Positions 63,975 through 64,000 of a stretch of 64,000 nt of DNA are shown here, piece after piece; the stretch's first letter is position 1; every line of letters begins with the position of its first letter. The stretch is from Petrolisthes cinctipes. Lineage: Eukaryota; Arthropoda; Malacostraca; Decapoda; Porcellanidae. The stretch lies in the NCBI GenBank assembly GCA_033782935.1, contig JAWQEG010000477.1, forward strand, positions 1-64,000, read 5' to 3'. The position numbers and the translations under genes were made by a program. A model generated the notes under the pieces. The model searched no databases. It was given only the letters and a program-made list of their open reading frames with translations, and was not told where the DNA came from.

Positions 63975-64000
63975 TCCCAGAATCGATCTGTACATGCCTA

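Larger units (their letters stand above)
1..64000 (+). repeat. Tandem satellite array, 147/148/177-bp monomers, whole window
   Basis: Every stretch I read carries the same ordered landmarks: GGGGTCCCAGAAGCGATC, TGTACATGCCTACTC, TATTTTCAAAATA, AAAATCGATATTTTAGGTGC, CTCAAATTC and CAAAACACCCGAAAATTCG. Landmark-to-landmark spacing is almost always 147, 148, 176 or 177 bp. All monomers lie in the same orientation and no foreign sequence interrupts them. The first and last monomers are cut by the window, so the array is longer than 64 kb. Base composition is AT-rich, with many A/T runs. The family is not one I recognise. A eukaryotic heterochromatic location (centromere, pericentromere or subtelomere) is inferred from array size and higher-order structure. 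No centromere protein or kinetochore evidence is present in the DNA. Confidence 0.98.

Noticed and set aside
1..64000. CRISPR array
   Set aside because: The repeated unit is 147-177 bp with no unique spacers of fixed length, and the variation between units is point mutation and small indels. No cas genes are present.
1..64000. Embedded transposon or retrotransposon
   Set aside because: The monomer landmarks continue without a gap longer than one monomer. No terminal repeats, target-site duplication or reverse-transcriptase or transposase-like translation was seen.
1..64000. CENP-B box or other known centromere protein site
   Set aside because: I looked for the TTCG....A..CGGG pattern of the mammalian CENP-B box. 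The monomer has TTCGATATTTTGGGG, but the required spacing and CGGG core are absent.
1..64000. Inverted monomers or hairpin-forming palindromic array
   Set aside because: All GGGGTCCC landmarks read in the same direction. Only short self-complementary words exist (ATCGAT, TGTACA, TGCATGCA), too short to call a structural element.
1..64000. Bacterial or viral origin, with iteron-like repeats of a replication origin
   Set aside because: Iterons are short and few and lie beside a replication gene. Sixty-four kilobases of monomers with nested higher-order units and no gene fits eukaryotic satellite DNA.

Overview
All 64 kb is one uninterrupted tandem satellite array. I find no protein gene, RNA gene, transposon, inverted segment or unique sequence. 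Both window edges cut through monomers, so the array continues on each side. The open frames that can be translated are side effects of the repeat: their peptides recur with a period of 49 or 59 residues, share no recognisable domain, and break wherever a monomer has a length not divisible by three. Long satellite of this kind with nested higher-order repeats points to a nuclear eukaryotic chromosome (centromeric, pericentromeric or subtelomeric heterochromatin). I do not recognise the family and cannot name the organism. It is not the human alpha satellite, Arabidopsis 178-bp, maize CentC or rice CentO type as I know them.

Monomers, by my count about 390, all lie in one orientation and fall into length classes, measured between successive GGGGTCCC landmarks: L (177 bp, with a 176-bp variant), A (147 bp) and B (148 bp). 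A and B lack the same 29-bp segment, which in L is flanked by ATAT on both sides. The 177-bp L monomer is itself an old dimer: an 89-bp half and an 88-bp half align along their whole length, at about two thirds identity by eye. A and B therefore consist of one full half and one truncated half.

On top of this lies a mosaic of multi-monomer duplications. From 1 to 13.3 kb there is a 19-monomer unit of 3125 bp (two copies, 4.3-10.6 kb, plus a partial third at 1-1.1 kb) inside a segment repeated about 9.4 kb away. From 11.6 to 21.3 kb there is a 29-monomer unit of 4839 bp in two copies, itself built of related 15-mer and 14-mer blocks. From 22 to 36 kb a block of about 5.6 kb recurs 8.6/8.1 kb downstream with a three-monomer deletion, and holds an 11-monomer unit of 1816 bp in two copies. 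From 36 to 49.7 kb the monomers are more divergent, with only short local duplications (about 650, 825 and 501 bp). From 49.7 to 60.7 kb there is a 27-monomer unit of 4408 bp alternating with an 11-monomer-shorter version (16-mer, 2621 bp). From 60.7 kb to the end A monomers vanish and the array becomes mainly L-B dimers of about 325 bp, grouped in units of 1153 and 1478 bp.

The pattern is what repeated unequal exchange and gene conversion would produce, with several generations of local amplification still visible. All periods were derived by hand from landmark positions and matching diagnostic variants. Percentage identities and database novelty were not computed.
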